Shown: positions 1 to 9,539, counted from the stretch's first letter. The stretch: 64,000 nucleotides of DNA from Taibaiella sp. (GCA_013815385.1 JACDGL010000003.1:1-64000); one strand, 5' to 3'. Numbers and translations: made by a program. The notes: generated by a model not told the origin, from the letters alone.

Positions 1-148
1 AGAGTGAGACCTAAACCGCCTGACCTGCAAAAAGATATTTTCTGGCAAAACTCAACTCTGTTCCCGTAAAATCAGGCTTTTACAAGGAAATTTTGCGGTT
101 TAAAAAAGTTCCGAATGTTTATGATTCCATAGTAAATGTTTTTGTAGC

Positions 149-430
149 TTATGCTAATACGTCTGCGTATTCAGGTGTCTTTTCAAATATCTGTTTTGCA
201 TAGGGGCACAACGGTATTATTTTCATCTCCTTCTGCCTTGCATATTCCACTCCTGCTTTTACAAGTTGCCTGCCCAGGCCTTTCCCTTCATACTCGTTCG
301 CTACTTCCGTGTGGTCTATGATCATCCGTTTTTCACCGGCATACACATAATGCATTTGGGCTATTTCTTTCCCATCGGCTTCCATATAGAATGCGCCACC
401 CTTATTGTCATTGCGCTGTTTTACATCCAT
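149..430 (-). CDS. Small GNAT-family N-acetyltransferase
   Basis: A 93-residue single-domain acetyltransferase of the short YjdJ-like GNAT type (Pfam Acetyltransf_CG). The acetyl-CoA pyrophosphate loop is visible as YEGKGLGRQLV at residues 47-57, followed by a helix and the CPYA segment (75-78) usual in this short family. The length is normal for the family. The substrate cannot be read from sequence; relatives acetylate small amines or protein N-termini. It lies 24 bp downstream of the NRAMP-like transporter on the same strand, so the two are probably co-transcribed, but a functional link is only inference. Positions 1-148 downstream of it show no gene I can support. Confidence 0.85.
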   Translation of the reverse strand: MDVKQRNDNKGGAFYMEADGKEIAQMHYVYAGEKRMIIDHTEVANEYEGKGLGRQLVKAGVEYARQKEMKIIPLCPYAKQIFEKTPEYADVLA

Positions 431-454
431 AGCCTGCGTATTTTAATTATTCTA

Positions 455-1726
455 TCACTTTTTTACCTGGAAGTAGATCAGCAATACTGCTGCTGCACTC
501 ATTAACAATAACGTTATCCCGCCCAAAATGTTGGATAGCTTACTGTTAACATGTTCTCCCATTATTTTTTTATTATTAGCTATATGCAGGATCACAGCGA
601 TCAATACAGGCGCAGTGATCCCATACAATATAGCAGTGTAAAATAACGCCTGTATAGGACTGATACCCATAAAATCTAACGATAAGCCGAGAAGCAGGGA
701 GATGATAATGGTTATATAAAACCCTTTAGCTTTTGGGAACTTTTTATCCAGCCCTGCTTCCCACCCAAATGTTTCAGCCAGCATGTATGATTGTGACCCT
801 GCAAGCACCGGTATGGCCAGCAATCCCGTACCTATTATGCCTATTGCAAATATCAGGGAGGTAAATCTTCCGGTTAGCGGCGCCAATGCCTTAGCTGCCT
901 GGTCTACAGTATCTATTTGTCTTATCCCCGCCTTATTCAATACAGAAGCTGCGGTGAGGATAATAAAGAACATCACCACATTCGATAAAAACATCCCGAT
1001 GTTCACATCTGCTTTCATATTACCGAGCACCCTTTTATTCACCATTATTTTTTTATGGTGTTGATGGCCTATTTCTTCTGCTTCCATAGTTGCCTGCCAG
1101 AAAAAAAGGTAGGGAGAAATAGTGGTACCTAATATGGCTACCAGTATGCCAATAAATTCTTTATTTAATTTAATAGTGGGTACAATTGTATTTATGAATA
1201 CTTCGGTCCAGTCCTGCTTTATCATAAAAGGGACTAAAATATAGAGCAGTAGCGACAGGCAAAGCCACTTTAGTATCCTCGCTACTTTCTGGTAAGGATA
1301 CTGTATGATAATAAACACCAGCATACCCGTAAATGCTATACTGAATGCAAATACAGGCACCTGAGGCACCAGCATATGCGCCACGGCGCCCATACCCTGT
1401 ATATCTGCTCCTATATTTAAGGTTATCGCAGGCAGGCTGAATAGCAACATGGTATACAATACCCATTTGGGATAGTGATTTTTTAAAGTCACGGTTAATC
1501 CCTGTGCGGTAACAATGCCTATCCGTGCGCACATACCCTGTATGGCAGCCATTAAAGGAAACGTAAACAAGGCGGTCCATAAGGTTGTATATCCAAATTG
1601 CGCACCCGCTTGTGAATAAGTTGCTATCCCTGATGGGTCATCATCACTTGCCCCGGTGATGAGCCCCGGACCTAACACCTTAAAAAAGCGCAATACTTTA
1701 GCTGCCCTGATGTTTTTGTTTTCCAT
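455..1726 (-). CDS. NRAMP-family metal ion transporter homologue with atypical metal-site motifs
   Basis: A 423-residue integral inner-membrane protein with about 11 hydrophobic segments and the NRAMP (SLC11/MntH) fold signature. The first helix carries DDDPSGIATYSQAG (residues 28-41) where canonical manganese/iron transporters have DPGN, so the metal-binding Asn is replaced. In helix 6 the canonical MPH motif reads SPY (204-206), so the selectivity Met and the His are both missing. In the family these positions bind Mn2+ or Fe2+, and the Met disfavours Ca2+ and Mg2+. The divergence places this protein in the NRAMP-related outgroup, whose substrate may be Mg2+ or another ion. The family call is secure; the substrate is open. 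It is followed closely by the GNAT gene. Confidence 0.9.
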   Translation of the reverse strand: MENKNIRAAKVLRFFKVLGPGLITGASDDDPSGIATYSQAGAQFGYTTLWTALFTFPLMAAIQGMCARIGIVTAQGLTVTLKNHYPKWVLYTMLLFSLPAITLNIGADIQGMGAVAHMLVPQVPVFAFSIAFTGMLVFIIIQYPYQKVARILKWLCLSLLLYILVPFMIKQDWTEVFINTIVPTIKLNKEFIGILVAILGTTISPYLFFWQATMEAEEIGHQHHKKIMVNKRVLGNMKADVNIGMFLSNVVMFFIILTAASVLNKAGIRQIDTVDQAAKALAPLTGRFTSLIFAIGIIGTGLLAIPVLAGSQSYMLAETFGWEAGLDKKFPKAKGFYITIIISLLLGLSLDFMGISPIQALFYTAILYGITAPVLIAVILHIANNKKIMGEHVNSKLSNILGGITLLLMSAAAVLLIYFQVKK

Positions 1727-1834
1727 TCCCTTTCTTTGATATTTCTAAACAAAAATCCTGCCCGTCCCGTTATACAACCTGTTACAGTAAAGATAGCCTT
1801 CTCCTGCAAATGCCCATATTAAGGATAATACAAA

Positions 1835-1863
1835 AGCCCCGTAAATGGATCATTTACAGGGCT
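1835..1863 (-). terminator. Intrinsic terminator of the desaturase gene
   Basis: Hairpin of 5 bp plus 7 bp around one C/A mismatch with a 3-nt loop (1848-1850). Read on the minus strand it is followed by TTTTGTATT. It lies 23 bp after the desaturase stop codon. Confidence 0.7.
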
Positions 1864-1886
1864 TACATTATCTATCGAAAACTTTT

Positions 1887-2672
1887 CTATAATTCTTTCT
1901 CTGCTATGCGCTTTAGTGGTTCGTCCTGCTGTACATACACCGGTACCGGCTTAGCTATCTTTATTATACGCAGCCAGTTCAGCAAGCGTATGATTGGATA
2001 TATGGGATCGATCTCGTGCCAGCGTTTACCAAAATTGATATTCGACGGATGTTTGTGATGGTTATTATGATAAGACTCACCCAGCATCAGTATATCAATC
2101 GAAAACAGGTTATGAGAAGTGTTTTTAAGCTTGAAGTTGATGTACCCATACTTATGTGCAAACCAGTTGATCACAGCGCCATGAAAAGCGCCCATAGCCA
2201 TTACAACAGGAAGCAATAGAAATAACCAGGGAGAAGTTGCAAAGTGTATAAATAAAGCTACATAAACCCCTATCCACAGCAAACGCGATACGCTCGAATT
2301 AGCCCATTTATCAAAGGCAGGCCATTCAGGCAGGTTCTTGGTAAATTGGGGTTCTATTTCCATTGTCCCTTCAAATATCTCTTTATAGATATTCCGGGTA
2401 CGCCACATCATACTAAAGATATTAGACGAAAAAGACGGTGAGTGGGGATCTTTCTCCGTATCGGTATACGCATGGTGCATCCGGTGCATTATTGCATAGG
2501 CACGCGGACTCATATAGGAAGAACCCTGGGTAATATAAGTAAAGATGAAAAAGAAACGCTCCCATCCCTTGCTCATTTTAAAAGCAACGTGCGCACCATA
2601 CCTATGCTGGAAGAACGATTGAAAAAACAATGATGAATACCACAACGCAATGAAAAAGATCAGAATAATCAT
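1887..2672 (-). CDS. Membrane fatty-acid (acyl-CoA) desaturase
   Basis: A 261-residue integral membrane di-iron desaturase of the stearoyl-CoA delta-9 type, which introduces a cis double bond into acyl chains to adjust membrane fluidity. All three histidine boxes are present: HRYGAH (residues 23-28), HRMHH (63-67) and HNNHH (202-206). Further conserved histidines occur at WFAH (170-173) and SHN (186-188). Hydrophobic segments lie at about 1-20, 40-55 and 131-170. The protein is somewhat shorter at the N-terminus than typical family members, but the first histidine box is intact, so the start is plausible. It is a single-gene unit with its own terminator. Regiospecificity cannot be deduced. 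Confidence 0.9.
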   Translation of the reverse strand: MIILIFFIALWYSSLFFQSFFQHRYGAHVAFKMSKGWERFFFIFTYITQGSSYMSPRAYAIMHRMHHAYTDTEKDPHSPSFSSNIFSMMWRTRNIYKEIFEGTMEIEPQFTKNLPEWPAFDKWANSSVSRLLWIGVYVALFIHFATSPWLFLLLPVVMAMGAFHGAVINWFAHKYGYINFKLKNTSHNLFSIDILMLGESYHNNHHKHPSNINFGKRWHEIDPIYPIIRLLNWLRIIKIAKPVPVYVQQDEPLKRIAEKEL

Positions 2673-2969
2673 AAATCAATTTTGAGCAATAAAAAATGGA
2701 GAAATATACGGCAGAAATTTTGATTTTTATAAGGCCACTTAGGGGAGGGAATAAACACTTCACAAATGGAAATAGAAGAAATTACATTTCGCTTTATTTT
2801 TTATTATATGCAAGATAACCTATTATATGTTAACACCACCATAATATGAATATATTGTTCCAATAAATAAATGGAAAGGAACCGGCGTATAATATTCTCT
2901 ACAAAATCAGGTTTATCCTTTTTTGTGTCCGGCGTGGCGTTCTGTCCGGGTTGATTACTTTTAACAGCA
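2673..2969. other. Intergenic region, AT-rich, no supported gene
   Basis: About 300 bp between the desaturase start and the tRNA-Asp terminator. It must contain the desaturase promoter, but I see no clear TAnnTTTG box on the minus strand. A 27-codon plus-strand ORF starting at the ATG at 2766 has no recognisable features and is not called. Confidence 0.5.
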
Positions 2970-2990
2970 AAGCCGCTATAAAAGCGGCTT
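2970..2990 (-). terminator. Hairpin downstream of tRNA-Asp, probable terminator
   Basis: Perfect 7-bp stem (2970-2976 with 2984-2990), GC-rich with a 7-nt loop, 5 bp after the tRNA 3' end. The T-run on the minus strand is short, so termination strength is uncertain. Confidence 0.5.
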
Positions 2991-2995
2991 CTTTG

Positions 2996-3069
2996 CGGAC
3001 CGGACGGGACTCGAACCCGCGACCTCCGCCGTGACAGGGCGGCATTCTAACCAACTGAACTACCGATCC
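2996..3069 (-). tRNA. tRNA-Asp (anticodon GTC)
   Basis: Reads GGATCGG at the 5' acceptor and CCGGTCC plus discriminator G at the 3' end, pairing over 7 bp with one T-G wobble. The anticodon loop CTGTCAC gives GTC (Asp), the T-arm contains GTTCGAGTCC, and the D-arm is normal. CCA is not encoded. The gene is 74 nt including the discriminator. G73 is the identity base expected for Asp. Confidence 0.97.
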
Positions 3070-3087
3070 TTGTTTTTGTTGGGGCAG

Positions 3088-3120
3088 CAAAGATAAGAGC
3101 AAAAACTTTAATTGTGCAAA
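3088..3120 (-). promoter_or_regulatory. Promoter of tRNA-Asp
   Basis: On the minus strand a TTTG (-33 element) at 3117-3120 is followed after 21 bp by TATCTTTG at 3088-3095. This matches the Bacteroidota housekeeping consensus TTTG / TAnnTTTG. It predicts a start near 3084, about 15 nt before the tRNA. Confidence 0.65.
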
Positions 3121-3157
3121 TGTTTTTGCCAAAAACCTTTCTTCTTTCCCAATACGC

Positions 3158-3165
3158 TATTTTTG
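3158..3165 (+). promoter_or_regulatory. Putative -7 box of accA
   Basis: TATTTTTG matches TAnnTTTG and lies 18 bp before the accA ATG. No well-spaced TTTG -33 element is visible. Confidence 0.45.
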
Positions 3166-3183
3166 CATTTCTAAATACTGCTG

Positions 3184-4140
3184 ATGCAATTTCTGGATTT
3201 TGAAAAACCGCTCGAAGATCTGTATGCACAGATCAATAAGCTGAAAGATATGTCTTCCAAAAACCAGGTCGATGTATCAAACAGCATTCGTGAACTGGAA
3301 AGCGCTATCGAAACTACGCGCACCAATATATACTCCAATCTTACACCATGGCAAAAGGTGCAGCTTAGCCGCCACCCTGAGCGTCCGTATACCTTATATT
3401 ATATAGAAAAAATGTTCACCGGCTTTAATGAGCTGTATGGCGACCGGCAGGTAAAGGACGATAAGGCTATGATTGGCGGTATGGCTATGCTCAATGGTAT
3501 GCCGGTAATGATAATAGGCCAGCAGAAGGGCATCAATACCAAAATGAGGCAGATGCGCAATTTTGGCATGGCTAATCCGGAAGGTTATCGCAAGGCCCTG
3601 CGCCTTATGAAAATCGCAGAAAAGTTCAATCACCCCATCATTACCCTTATAGATACCCCCGGCGCATACCCGGGCATTGAGGCTGAAGAACGCGGCCAGG
3701 GCGAGGCCATTGCCCGCAACCTGTTTGAGATGGTAAACCTGCGGGTACCTGTTATATGTGTCGTCATTGGCGAGGGTGCATCTGGTGGCGCATTGGGTAT
3801 AGGCATCGGCGATAGGGTTTGTATGCTCGAAAATACCTGGTACACAGTTATATCTCCGGAGTCTTGCTCTTCCATTCTTTGGCGCAGCTGGAGTTTTAAG
3901 GAGAAGGCAGCAGAACAGTTAAAGCTTACTTCAGAAAACATGAGCAGTTTCGGCCTTGTTGATGAGGTAATACCCGAACCGGTAGGCGGCGCTCATTCCA
4001 ACCCCGAAGGTATGGCTACTACATTAAAGGCGTTTTTAATAAAGACCATTGGTGAGCTGAATAAGATAGACCCTGATACCCGTATAGAACAGCGTATAGA
4101 AAAGTTTTCTAAAATGGGCTTTTACGAAGAAGCGGAATAG
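3184..4140 (+). CDS. accA: Acetyl-CoA carboxylase carboxyltransferase subunit alpha
   Basis: A 318-residue cytoplasmic subunit of acetyl-CoA carboxylase. With AccD it transfers CO2 from carboxybiotin to acetyl-CoA to give malonyl-CoA, the committed step of fatty-acid synthesis. The length equals the family norm. The N-terminal helical region (about 1-60) is followed by the crotonase-fold core with DTPGAYPG (157-164) and the oxyanion-forming [12 protein letters not shown] (197-208). The TVISPESC segment follows at about 221-228. It is divergent from tRNA-Asp and sits 46 bp upstream of the dapA ATG in the same direction, so the two may be co-transcribed. No accD, accB or accC is in this window. 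Confidence 0.97.
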   Translation: MQFLDFEKPLEDLYAQINKLKDMSSKNQVDVSNSIRELESAIETTRTNIYSNLTPWQKVQLSRHPERPYTLYYIEKMFTGFNELYGDRQVKDDKAMIGGMAMLNGMPVMIIGQQKGINTKMRQMRNFGMANPEGYRKALRLMKIAEKFNHPIITLIDTPGAYPGIEAEERGQGEAIARNLFEMVNLRVPVICVVIGEGASGGALGIGIGDRVCMLENTWYTVISPESCSSILWRSWSFKEKAAEQLKLTSENMSSFGLVDEVIPEPVGGAHSNPEGMATTLKAFLIKTIGELNKIDPDTRIEQRIEKFSKMGFYEEAE

Positions 4141-4186
4141 TCTTAGTTCTTTTTGATTTATTAATTTTTTTTTGATCCCTGAATAT

Positions 4187-5071
4187 ATGTCTCATCTTTT
4201 TAGCGGCACAGGTGTAGCCCTCGTTACCCCCTTTACAGAAAATGAAGCTGTTGACTTCAATGCGCTTACTACCCTTATCCATCATGTTATCAATGGCGGG
4301 GTCAGCTACCTGGTTGCTTTAGGCACTACAGGCGAAACCCCTACCCTTACAGAGCAGGAGAAGAAAGAAGTGCTGGCTCATATTGTTAAGGTAGCTGCTG
4401 GGCGTGTCCCCATAGTTTGCGGCCTTGGTGGCAACAATACTGCCGAGGTGGTTCATAATATCAATACTTATCCCCTACAGGGTGTTAGCGGCATATTAAG
4501 CGTAGCGCCTTATTACAACAAGCCCACCCAGGAGGGGTTATACCAGCATTTCAGGGCTATAGTTACAGCTACCACGCTCCCTGTTATACTATATAACGTA
4601 CCCGGGCGTACAAGCAGTAATATCCTGCCGGCTACGGCCCTGCGCCTTGCCAATGAATTTACCAATGTGATAGCCATTAAGGAAGCCAGTGGCAATATAG
4701 CACAGTGTATGGAGCTGGTGCAAAGCAAGCCTGCGCATTTCGCTGTCCTTTCCGGCGATGATAACCTGGTGGTAGCGCAGATAGCTATTGGTATGGAAGG
4801 GGTTATCTCCGTAGCTGCTAATTGCTATACCAAAGACTTTACAGATATGGTCGATGCGGCCCTTTCCGATAATTATACAGAAGCACGCCGTTTGCTTTAC
4901 CAGTTGCTACCCGGTATGGACCTCCTCTTTGTAGAGGGCAATCCCGCCGGCGTTAAGTGTGTTCTTAAAAAAATGAATATCTGTGGCAATAAATTACGTT
5001 TGCCGCTCGTTCCTGTCAGCCAGGGTGTATGCGATAAAATAGGGCAGTATCTCGCAAACATTTCTGCCTGA
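4187..5071 (+). CDS. dapA: 4-hydroxy-tetrahydrodipicolinate synthase
   Basis: Condenses pyruvate with aspartate semialdehyde at the entry to diaminopimelate/lysine synthesis. The product supplies lysine and the meso-DAP that MurE adds to peptidoglycan. The 294-residue TIM-barrel protein has the catalytic set: Thr-Thr at 47-48 (GTTGET), Tyr136 in ILYNVPGR, Arg141, and the Schiff-base Lys165 in AIKEASGN. I start it at the ATG at 4187. A longer frame from a TTG at 4172 adds five residues that do not belong to the family start (MSHLFSGTGVALVTPF). It follows accA by 46 bp. Confidence 0.96.
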   Translation: MSHLFSGTGVALVTPFTENEAVDFNALTTLIHHVINGGVSYLVALGTTGETPTLTEQEKKEVLAHIVKVAAGRVPIVCGLGGNNTAEVVHNINTYPLQGVSGILSVAPYYNKPTQEGLYQHFRAIVTATTLPVILYNVPGRTSSNILPATALRLANEFTNVIAIKEASGNIAQCMELVQSKPAHFAVLSGDDNLVVAQIAIGMEGVISVAANCYTKDFTDMVDAALSDNYTEARRLLYQLLPGMDLLFVEGNPAGVKCVLKKMNICGNKLRLPLVPVSQGVCDKIGQYLANISA

Positions 5072-5133
5072 TCTGTGTTTATTTATTTGTAGCACCGAAC
5101 AACACATTATTATAGCAATTAATAAGTTTTCCT

Positions 5134-5141
5134 TACCTTTG
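5134..5141 (+). promoter_or_regulatory. Putative -7 box of ahcY
   Basis: TACCTTTG matches TAnnTTTG exactly, 24 bp before the ahcY ATG, in an AT-rich stretch. A clear -33 TTTG is not seen. Confidence 0.6.
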
Positions 5142-5165
5142 CCAAAATTTTAAAAAAATAATACA

Positions 5166-6494
5166 ATGAGTACGATGACTCGCTCAAACGTTGATTTCAA
5201 ATTGCCTTACAAGGTAAAAGACATGAGCCTCGCAGAATGGGGCCGCAAAGAGATAAAGCTGGCAGAAGCAGAAATGCCAGGATTGATGGCTATCCGTGCC
5301 GAGTATGGTGCGCAACAGCCTTTAAAAGGCGCCCGCATAGCTGGTTGCCTGCACATGACCATACAGACTGCCGTGCTTATAGAAACACTGATAGCACTTG
5401 GTGCTGAGGTGCGTTGGAGCTCTTGCAATATATTCTCTACACAAGACCACGCCGCTGCTGCTATAGCCGCTGCCGGTATAGGTGTTTTTGCTTGGAAAGG
5501 ACAAACACAGGCTGAGGCTGACTGGTGCATAGAACAGACATTGTTCTTTGGTAGTCAGGATCGTCCTTTGAATATGATATTGGATGATGGTGGTGATCTT
5601 ACCAACATCGTTTTCGATAATTACACCGAGCTGGTACAGCATATTAAAGGCCTTAGCGAAGAAACTACTACAGGTGTTCACCGTCTTTACGAAAGGATGC
5701 AGAATGGTACATTGCCTATGCCTGCTATTAACGTGAACGATTCTGTTACCAAATCTAAATTTGATAACAAATATGGTTGTAAGGAATCACTGGTAGATGC
5801 TATACGCCGTGCTACAGATGTAATGATGGCCGGTAAAGTAGCAGTGGTTGGTGGTTATGGTGATGTTGGTAAAGGCTCCGCAGAATCGCTGCGTGGTGCC
5901 GGTGCCCGTGTTATCGTTACCGAGATCGATCCTATCTGCGCCCTGCAGGCTGCTATGGATGGCTTTGAAGTAAAGAAAATGATAGACGCGGTAAAAGAAG
6001 CCGATATCATTGTTACTGCTTCAGGCTGCCGCGACCTGATCACGGAAAAACATTTCCGCCTGATGAAGGACAAAGCTATTGTTTGCAACATAGGCCACTT
6101 TGATATAGAAATAGATATGGCTTGGCTCAATAATACTTATGGTGCTACTAAAGATACCATCAAACCACAGGTAGACCTTTACACTATTGACAGCAAAGAA
6201 GTGATAGTGCTGGCAGAAGGCCGCCTGGTAAACCTGGGTTGTGCTACAGGCCACCCTTCTTTTGTAATGAGCAACTCTTTCAGCAACCAGACGCTCGCAC
6301 AGATAGAACTTTGGAACAACAGCGAAAACTACGAGAACAAAGTATATGTGCTGCCAAAGCATCTTGATGAGAAAGTAGCCCGCCTGCACCTTGCAAAAGT
6401 AGGTGTGCAGCTCGAAGAGCTGACTACCGAACAGGCTGAGTATCTCGGCATCCCTAAAGATGGCCCATACAAAGCAGAAATGTACCGTTATTAA
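5166..6494 (+). CDS. ahcY: Adenosylhomocysteinase (SAH hydrolase)
   Basis: NAD-dependent cytosolic enzyme that splits S-adenosylhomocysteine into adenosine and homocysteine, clearing the product of SAM-dependent methylations. The 442-residue protein shows the substrate domain ([13 protein letters not shown], residues 63-75, then the STQDHAAA segment at 91-98). The Rossmann NAD site is GGYGDVGKG (229-237). The C-terminal tail [10 protein letters not shown] provides the Lys and Tyr that reach into the partner subunit. Length and start agree with bacterial homologues. It is a single gene with its own promoter box and terminator. No SAH riboswitch-like structure was recognised upstream. Confidence 0.97.
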   Translation: MSTMTRSNVDFKLPYKVKDMSLAEWGRKEIKLAEAEMPGLMAIRAEYGAQQPLKGARIAGCLHMTIQTAVLIETLIALGAEVRWSSCNIFSTQDHAAAAIAAAGIGVFAWKGQTQAEADWCIEQTLFFGSQDRPLNMILDDGGDLTNIVFDNYTELVQHIKGLSEETTTGVHRLYERMQNGTLPMPAINVNDSVTKSKFDNKYGCKESLVDAIRRATDVMMAGKVAVVGGYGDVGKGSAESLRGAGARVIVTEIDPICALQAAMDGFEVKKMIDAVKEADIIVTASGCRDLITEKHFRLMKDKAIVCNIGHFDIEIDMAWLNNTYGATKDTIKPQVDLYTIDSKEVIVLAEGRLVNLGCATGHPSFVMSNSFSNQTLAQIELWNNSENYENKVYVLPKHLDEKVARLHLAKVGVQLEELTTEQAEYLGIPKDGPYKAEMYRY

Positions 6495-6521
6495 TAGTCT
6501 CCCAATTTCTTACAATAAAGA

Positions 6522-6547
6522 AAAACCACCGCATCAGCGGTGGTTTT
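6522..6547. terminator. Bidirectional terminator between ahcY and the T9SS cargo gene
   Basis: Perfect 11-bp stem (6522-6532 with 6537-6547), 4-nt loop, A-run on the left and T-run on the right, so it can act for ahcY (+) and for the convergent gene (-). Confidence 0.85.
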
Positions 6548-6614
6548 CTTATATCTGCTACTATATGTTACCTCATCTTCTGCTATTGCTATCATTAAAT
6601 CCCTTAGACCGGGC

Positions 6615-7856
6615 TCATTCCTTCACAACCTTTCCCCGCGCAATTGTTACTTCATTGCTGATGATACAGTACACATATACACCTGGCGGTAAAGCATGTA
6701 CATTCATCCTTTCTATTCCATTACCACCGGAGAGCTGTTGGGTGGCAACTAATTTTCCTGTTATATCAGTCAATACGAATGTGGCATGCGGCAGTTCAGT
6801 GTGGCGTATCTGCAATTCATCTTTTACAGGATTAGGATATATCTGTATAACATAAGGAGTGGGAGTGGCTGTTACATAGGTCTCATAATAATATCGTACA
6901 GTTGGCGCTCCATTGGTTGTATATATGAGGGGTTGGTCATAACTATTATAAGTGGCAGTGTAGGTGTTTAATAAAGTGGGTCCTGTACTATCTATATATT
7001 CTTTTACGCCTGTCAAATTATTTCGGCTGTCATAAAAATTACTGTCCCTGTAAGAATATAATAGTCTGGAATACAGGGAAACATTAGTATCATATTGTAC
7101 TATAAACTTATTTATATTATAAATGTTTATTATATTTAACGCCGTATCAACCCACCCTGGGGTAAGGTAAATAAGCTTTATTGTATCTACCAGTCCGTTA
7201 TTATTATAATGGTATTTATACTCTTCGTGTGGATGAAAAGAATTAGTTATTGTTATTTGTCCCTTACTATTGTATTGGTAATTATATTGGTCAAAGGTAT
7301 CTAATGTGGGAGGATGACCCGCAAATATCTCCTCTACCATATCAGTAAATGAATGCAAAGTGCTATCCGAATAAGTCCATATCCATTTCTCACTAACCTC
7401 CCAGGTAGCAGTACCTATGGCCCAGAATAAATTTGTCGCCTCATAACATAGCCTGTCCGAATTATATAATCTGCTTACTTTATTCTTGTTTACCCATCCT
7501 TTAACCGAGTCATATACCTGCCATACGGTTTCTGTAATATTATTATCACTGTCAAAAACATGATAGTTTTTTCCTCCCAACGCGCCTGAATTATAATATA
7601 AGTAAGCAGTATCAAAATCCACGAGTCCTGGTCTGTCGCCAAATTCACCTGAAGACACAGTAGGTAAAAATGACCAATAATAGCTTTCGTTTGCAGGATT
7701 GTAATCAAACACAATAAATGATCCTTTATGGGCATCGTTATAAATATATAGTGTAGAGTCCTTACCTACATTCACATACGCCTGCAGGCGCGAAGCTGTT
7801 TGTGCAATAGAGGTTAAGGAACTAATAGCGATGAGGCAGCTCAATAAATATTTCAT
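6615..7856 (-). CDS. Secreted protein with T9SS type A sorting domain
   Basis: A 413-residue exported protein of unknown function. It has a Sec signal peptide at residues 1-19 (hydrophobic LLSCLIAISSL, cleavage after SIAQ). The body is rich in Tyr, Asn and Asp, with short YD-like repeats such as YNYQYNSKGQI and YKYHYNNNGLV. The C-terminal sorting domain of about 75 residues begins at IYPNPVKDELQI, continues through LTDITGKLV and LPPGVYVY, and ends GKVVKE. Such domains direct passage through the type IX system and attachment to the cell surface. It lies 15 bp after the next cargo gene in the same direction, probably one operon. The ligand or activity of the body cannot be told. Confidence 0.85.
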   Translation of the reverse strand: MKYLLSCLIAISSLTSIAQTASRLQAYVNVGKDSTLYIYNDAHKGSFIVFDYNPANESYYWSFLPTVSSGEFGDRPGLVDFDTAYLYYNSGALGGKNYHVFDSDNNITETVWQVYDSVKGWVNKNKVSRLYNSDRLCYEATNLFWAIGTATWEVSEKWIWTYSDSTLHSFTDMVEEIFAGHPPTLDTFDQYNYQYNSKGQITITNSFHPHEEYKYHYNNNGLVDTIKLIYLTPGWVDTALNIINIYNINKFIVQYDTNVSLYSRLLYSYRDSNFYDSRNNLTGVKEYIDSTGPTLLNTYTATYNSYDQPLIYTTNGAPTVRYYYETYVTATPTPYVIQIYPNPVKDELQIRHTELPHATFVLTDITGKLVATQQLSGGNGIERMNVHALPPGVYVYCIISNEVTIARGKVVKE

Positions 7857-7871
7857 AGCCTACTATTTATT

Positions 7872-9407
7872 TTATTGCTTAACGAATTTACCAATGCCAA
7901 TAGCAATGCCCACCTGCATGATCTTATAAAAATACATCCCTGATGGTAAGGAGGTGATTCTGATGCTTTGCATATTTTTATCATTACTAAAGGCTTGTTG
8001 AATACATATACGACCTGCCATATCTGTAATTATTACTTCCGCATTCTGTAGCTCCATAGTGCGAACGTTCACTATGTCATGAGCAGGATTAGGGTATACA
8101 TTTATATATGCGTAAGCTAATTGCCAATTCTTCGTAGAGAGTGGCCTGCATTGCGGGTCTGTCGGGCTGCTGCAGCCATTGCTGTCGACCTTTATTATCC
8201 AGCTTTGATAATAAGGTTTTTTATTTCCTAAAGCATCCCCTACCAGCACATAACCTTTGTCTGTAGTTTGCTTCATGTCATATACGCTATAATACAAACT
8301 GTCATTGGGTAGCTGGTAATGTCTGCTCCATTTTCTGATGCCATTTGCAGAATAACATATTAGTGTTGCGTAATTCGAGTAGTTGGGCAGTGTAGTAGTA
8401 TTGCTGTCCAGCCCTCCATCAACCGCGCCGGCTACAACAATATCTCCATTATTGAGTTCCTTTAACGCGGTCTGGTTTGTTAGACTATGATCCCCATAAT
8501 AAAATCCTATGCTATCGCTCCATACTACATTCCTGTTCCTGTCCAGCTTTTCTATCCAGCCCTTCCAGTGTTGCGGAGAATGGCCACTGATGTCTAATGA
8601 ATGTTCGTAGCAAATCGTACTGCAATACACATAGCCACTATCCTTCGTTTTTATTACATCCTGGATAGCATTTATTTGCCGCGTAGTATCTCTGCGCCAA
8701 TTCCATAGTACATTCCCTGCGGTATCCGTTTTTATTAGTGCCGCCCTATAAGTATAGGTCGGACCAAGATAGGAACCATCTACATTAGTCCCTGCAAACA
8801 GATACCCATTATTTTCTACCAATATTCTACTTGGAACATCGTTTGCCGGAGTAATAATTAACTGCTTATTCCAGATAACATTAAAATTCGAGTCCAGCTT
8901 TGTAACTGCATAATTATTAGAAATTGCAGTCCTGCATTCCTGGTTTGCTAGCATAAGCCATTCTCCGGTTCCTGTTGGCTTCAGATCAAATACCTGGTAC
9001 AAAGAAGCGCAAAATGGCACTTCATATTCCCTTTCTAAGAGCAGGTGTCCCTTCCTATCGAATTTCATTATTACTGCCATGTTAATATATCCCGTATCTG
9101 GTTCGGTAACCGCCAGTACCAGGCAGCTGTCTTTTGTTATATTCAGGTTGTTTCCCCAGATATTAATTGATTTATTGGGCGTTAGATAATTGGTATCAAC
9201 CTCTATGTTTCCAAACTGATCAAATACCACAAATCTGAGGCTATCAACGCATGTACCCACACAATAGTATTTACCATTCAGTTGAACCACTGAAGAAAAT
9301 TTCGAAAAAAGACTATGTACAGTATTCCGCTCATTAAAATAATTCTGGCCTTTACACGGCATTACCCACAGGGTAATTATCAATACTAATACTAAACGGT
9401 TCCTCAT
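7872..9407 (-). CDS. Secreted beta-propeller-like protein with T9SS type A sorting domain
   Basis: A 511-residue exported protein. The signal peptide covers about residues 1-20 (LVLVLIITLWVM, cleavage near CKGQ). The body repeats a blade-like pattern: a Gly-Tyr-hydrophobic strand (GYLFAGTN, GYVYCSTI, GYVLVGDA) followed by a K-x-D-x-x-G/N-x-x-x-W strand (KLDSNFNVIWNK, KTDTAGNVLWNW, KLDRNRNVVWSD). This suggests a five- or six-bladed propeller. The C-terminus has VYPNPAHDIVNV, ITDMAGRICI, LPSGMYFYKI and the terminal KFVKQ of T9SS type A sorting domains. It is the first gene of a two-gene cargo operon. The propeller call is inference from repeat spacing. Confidence 0.85.
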   Translation of the reverse strand: MRNRLVLVLIITLWVMPCKGQNYFNERNTVHSLFSKFSSVVQLNGKYYCVGTCVDSLRFVVFDQFGNIEVDTNYLTPNKSINIWGNNLNITKDSCLVLAVTEPDTGYINMAVIMKFDRKGHLLLEREYEVPFCASLYQVFDLKPTGTGEWLMLANQECRTAISNNYAVTKLDSNFNVIWNKQLIITPANDVPSRILVENNGYLFAGTNVDGSYLGPTYTYRAALIKTDTAGNVLWNWRRDTTRQINAIQDVIKTKDSGYVYCSTICYEHSLDISGHSPQHWKGWIEKLDRNRNVVWSDSIGFYYGDHSLTNQTALKELNNGDIVVAGAVDGGLDSNTTTLPNYSNYATLICYSANGIRKWSRHYQLPNDSLYYSVYDMKQTTDKGYVLVGDALGNKKPYYQSWIIKVDSNGCSSPTDPQCRPLSTKNWQLAYAYINVYPNPAHDIVNVRTMELQNAEVIITDMAGRICIQQAFSNDKNMQSIRITSLPSGMYFYKIMQVGIAIGIGKFVKQ

Positions 9408-9539
9408 AATTTTGAGTTTTTAGGATTGGCTCGATTAAATACAATATACAAATTATTAAGACGCATATTTATTGCTTTTTGTTAGCCATCCTATATATCG
9501 CGTGGCTGCTTCGTCTCGCAGAGACAACTTATAAAAAAA

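Noticed and set aside
2766-2849. 27-codon plus-strand ORF between the desaturase and tRNA-Asp
   Set aside because: No ribosome site, homology or composition that would separate it from chance.
2899-3132. Minus-strand ORF across the tRNA
   Set aside because: It overlaps the whole tRNA-Asp gene and its terminator; no protein family features.
4172-4186. Longer dapA start at a TTG
   Set aside because: Adds five residues not in the family; the ATG at 4187 starts the conserved SGTGVALVTPF segment.
5072-5165. Possible SAH or SAM riboswitch upstream of ahcY
   Set aside because: The region is short and AT-rich with a plain promoter box; no conserved riboswitch helices were recognised. The same holds upstream of metF.
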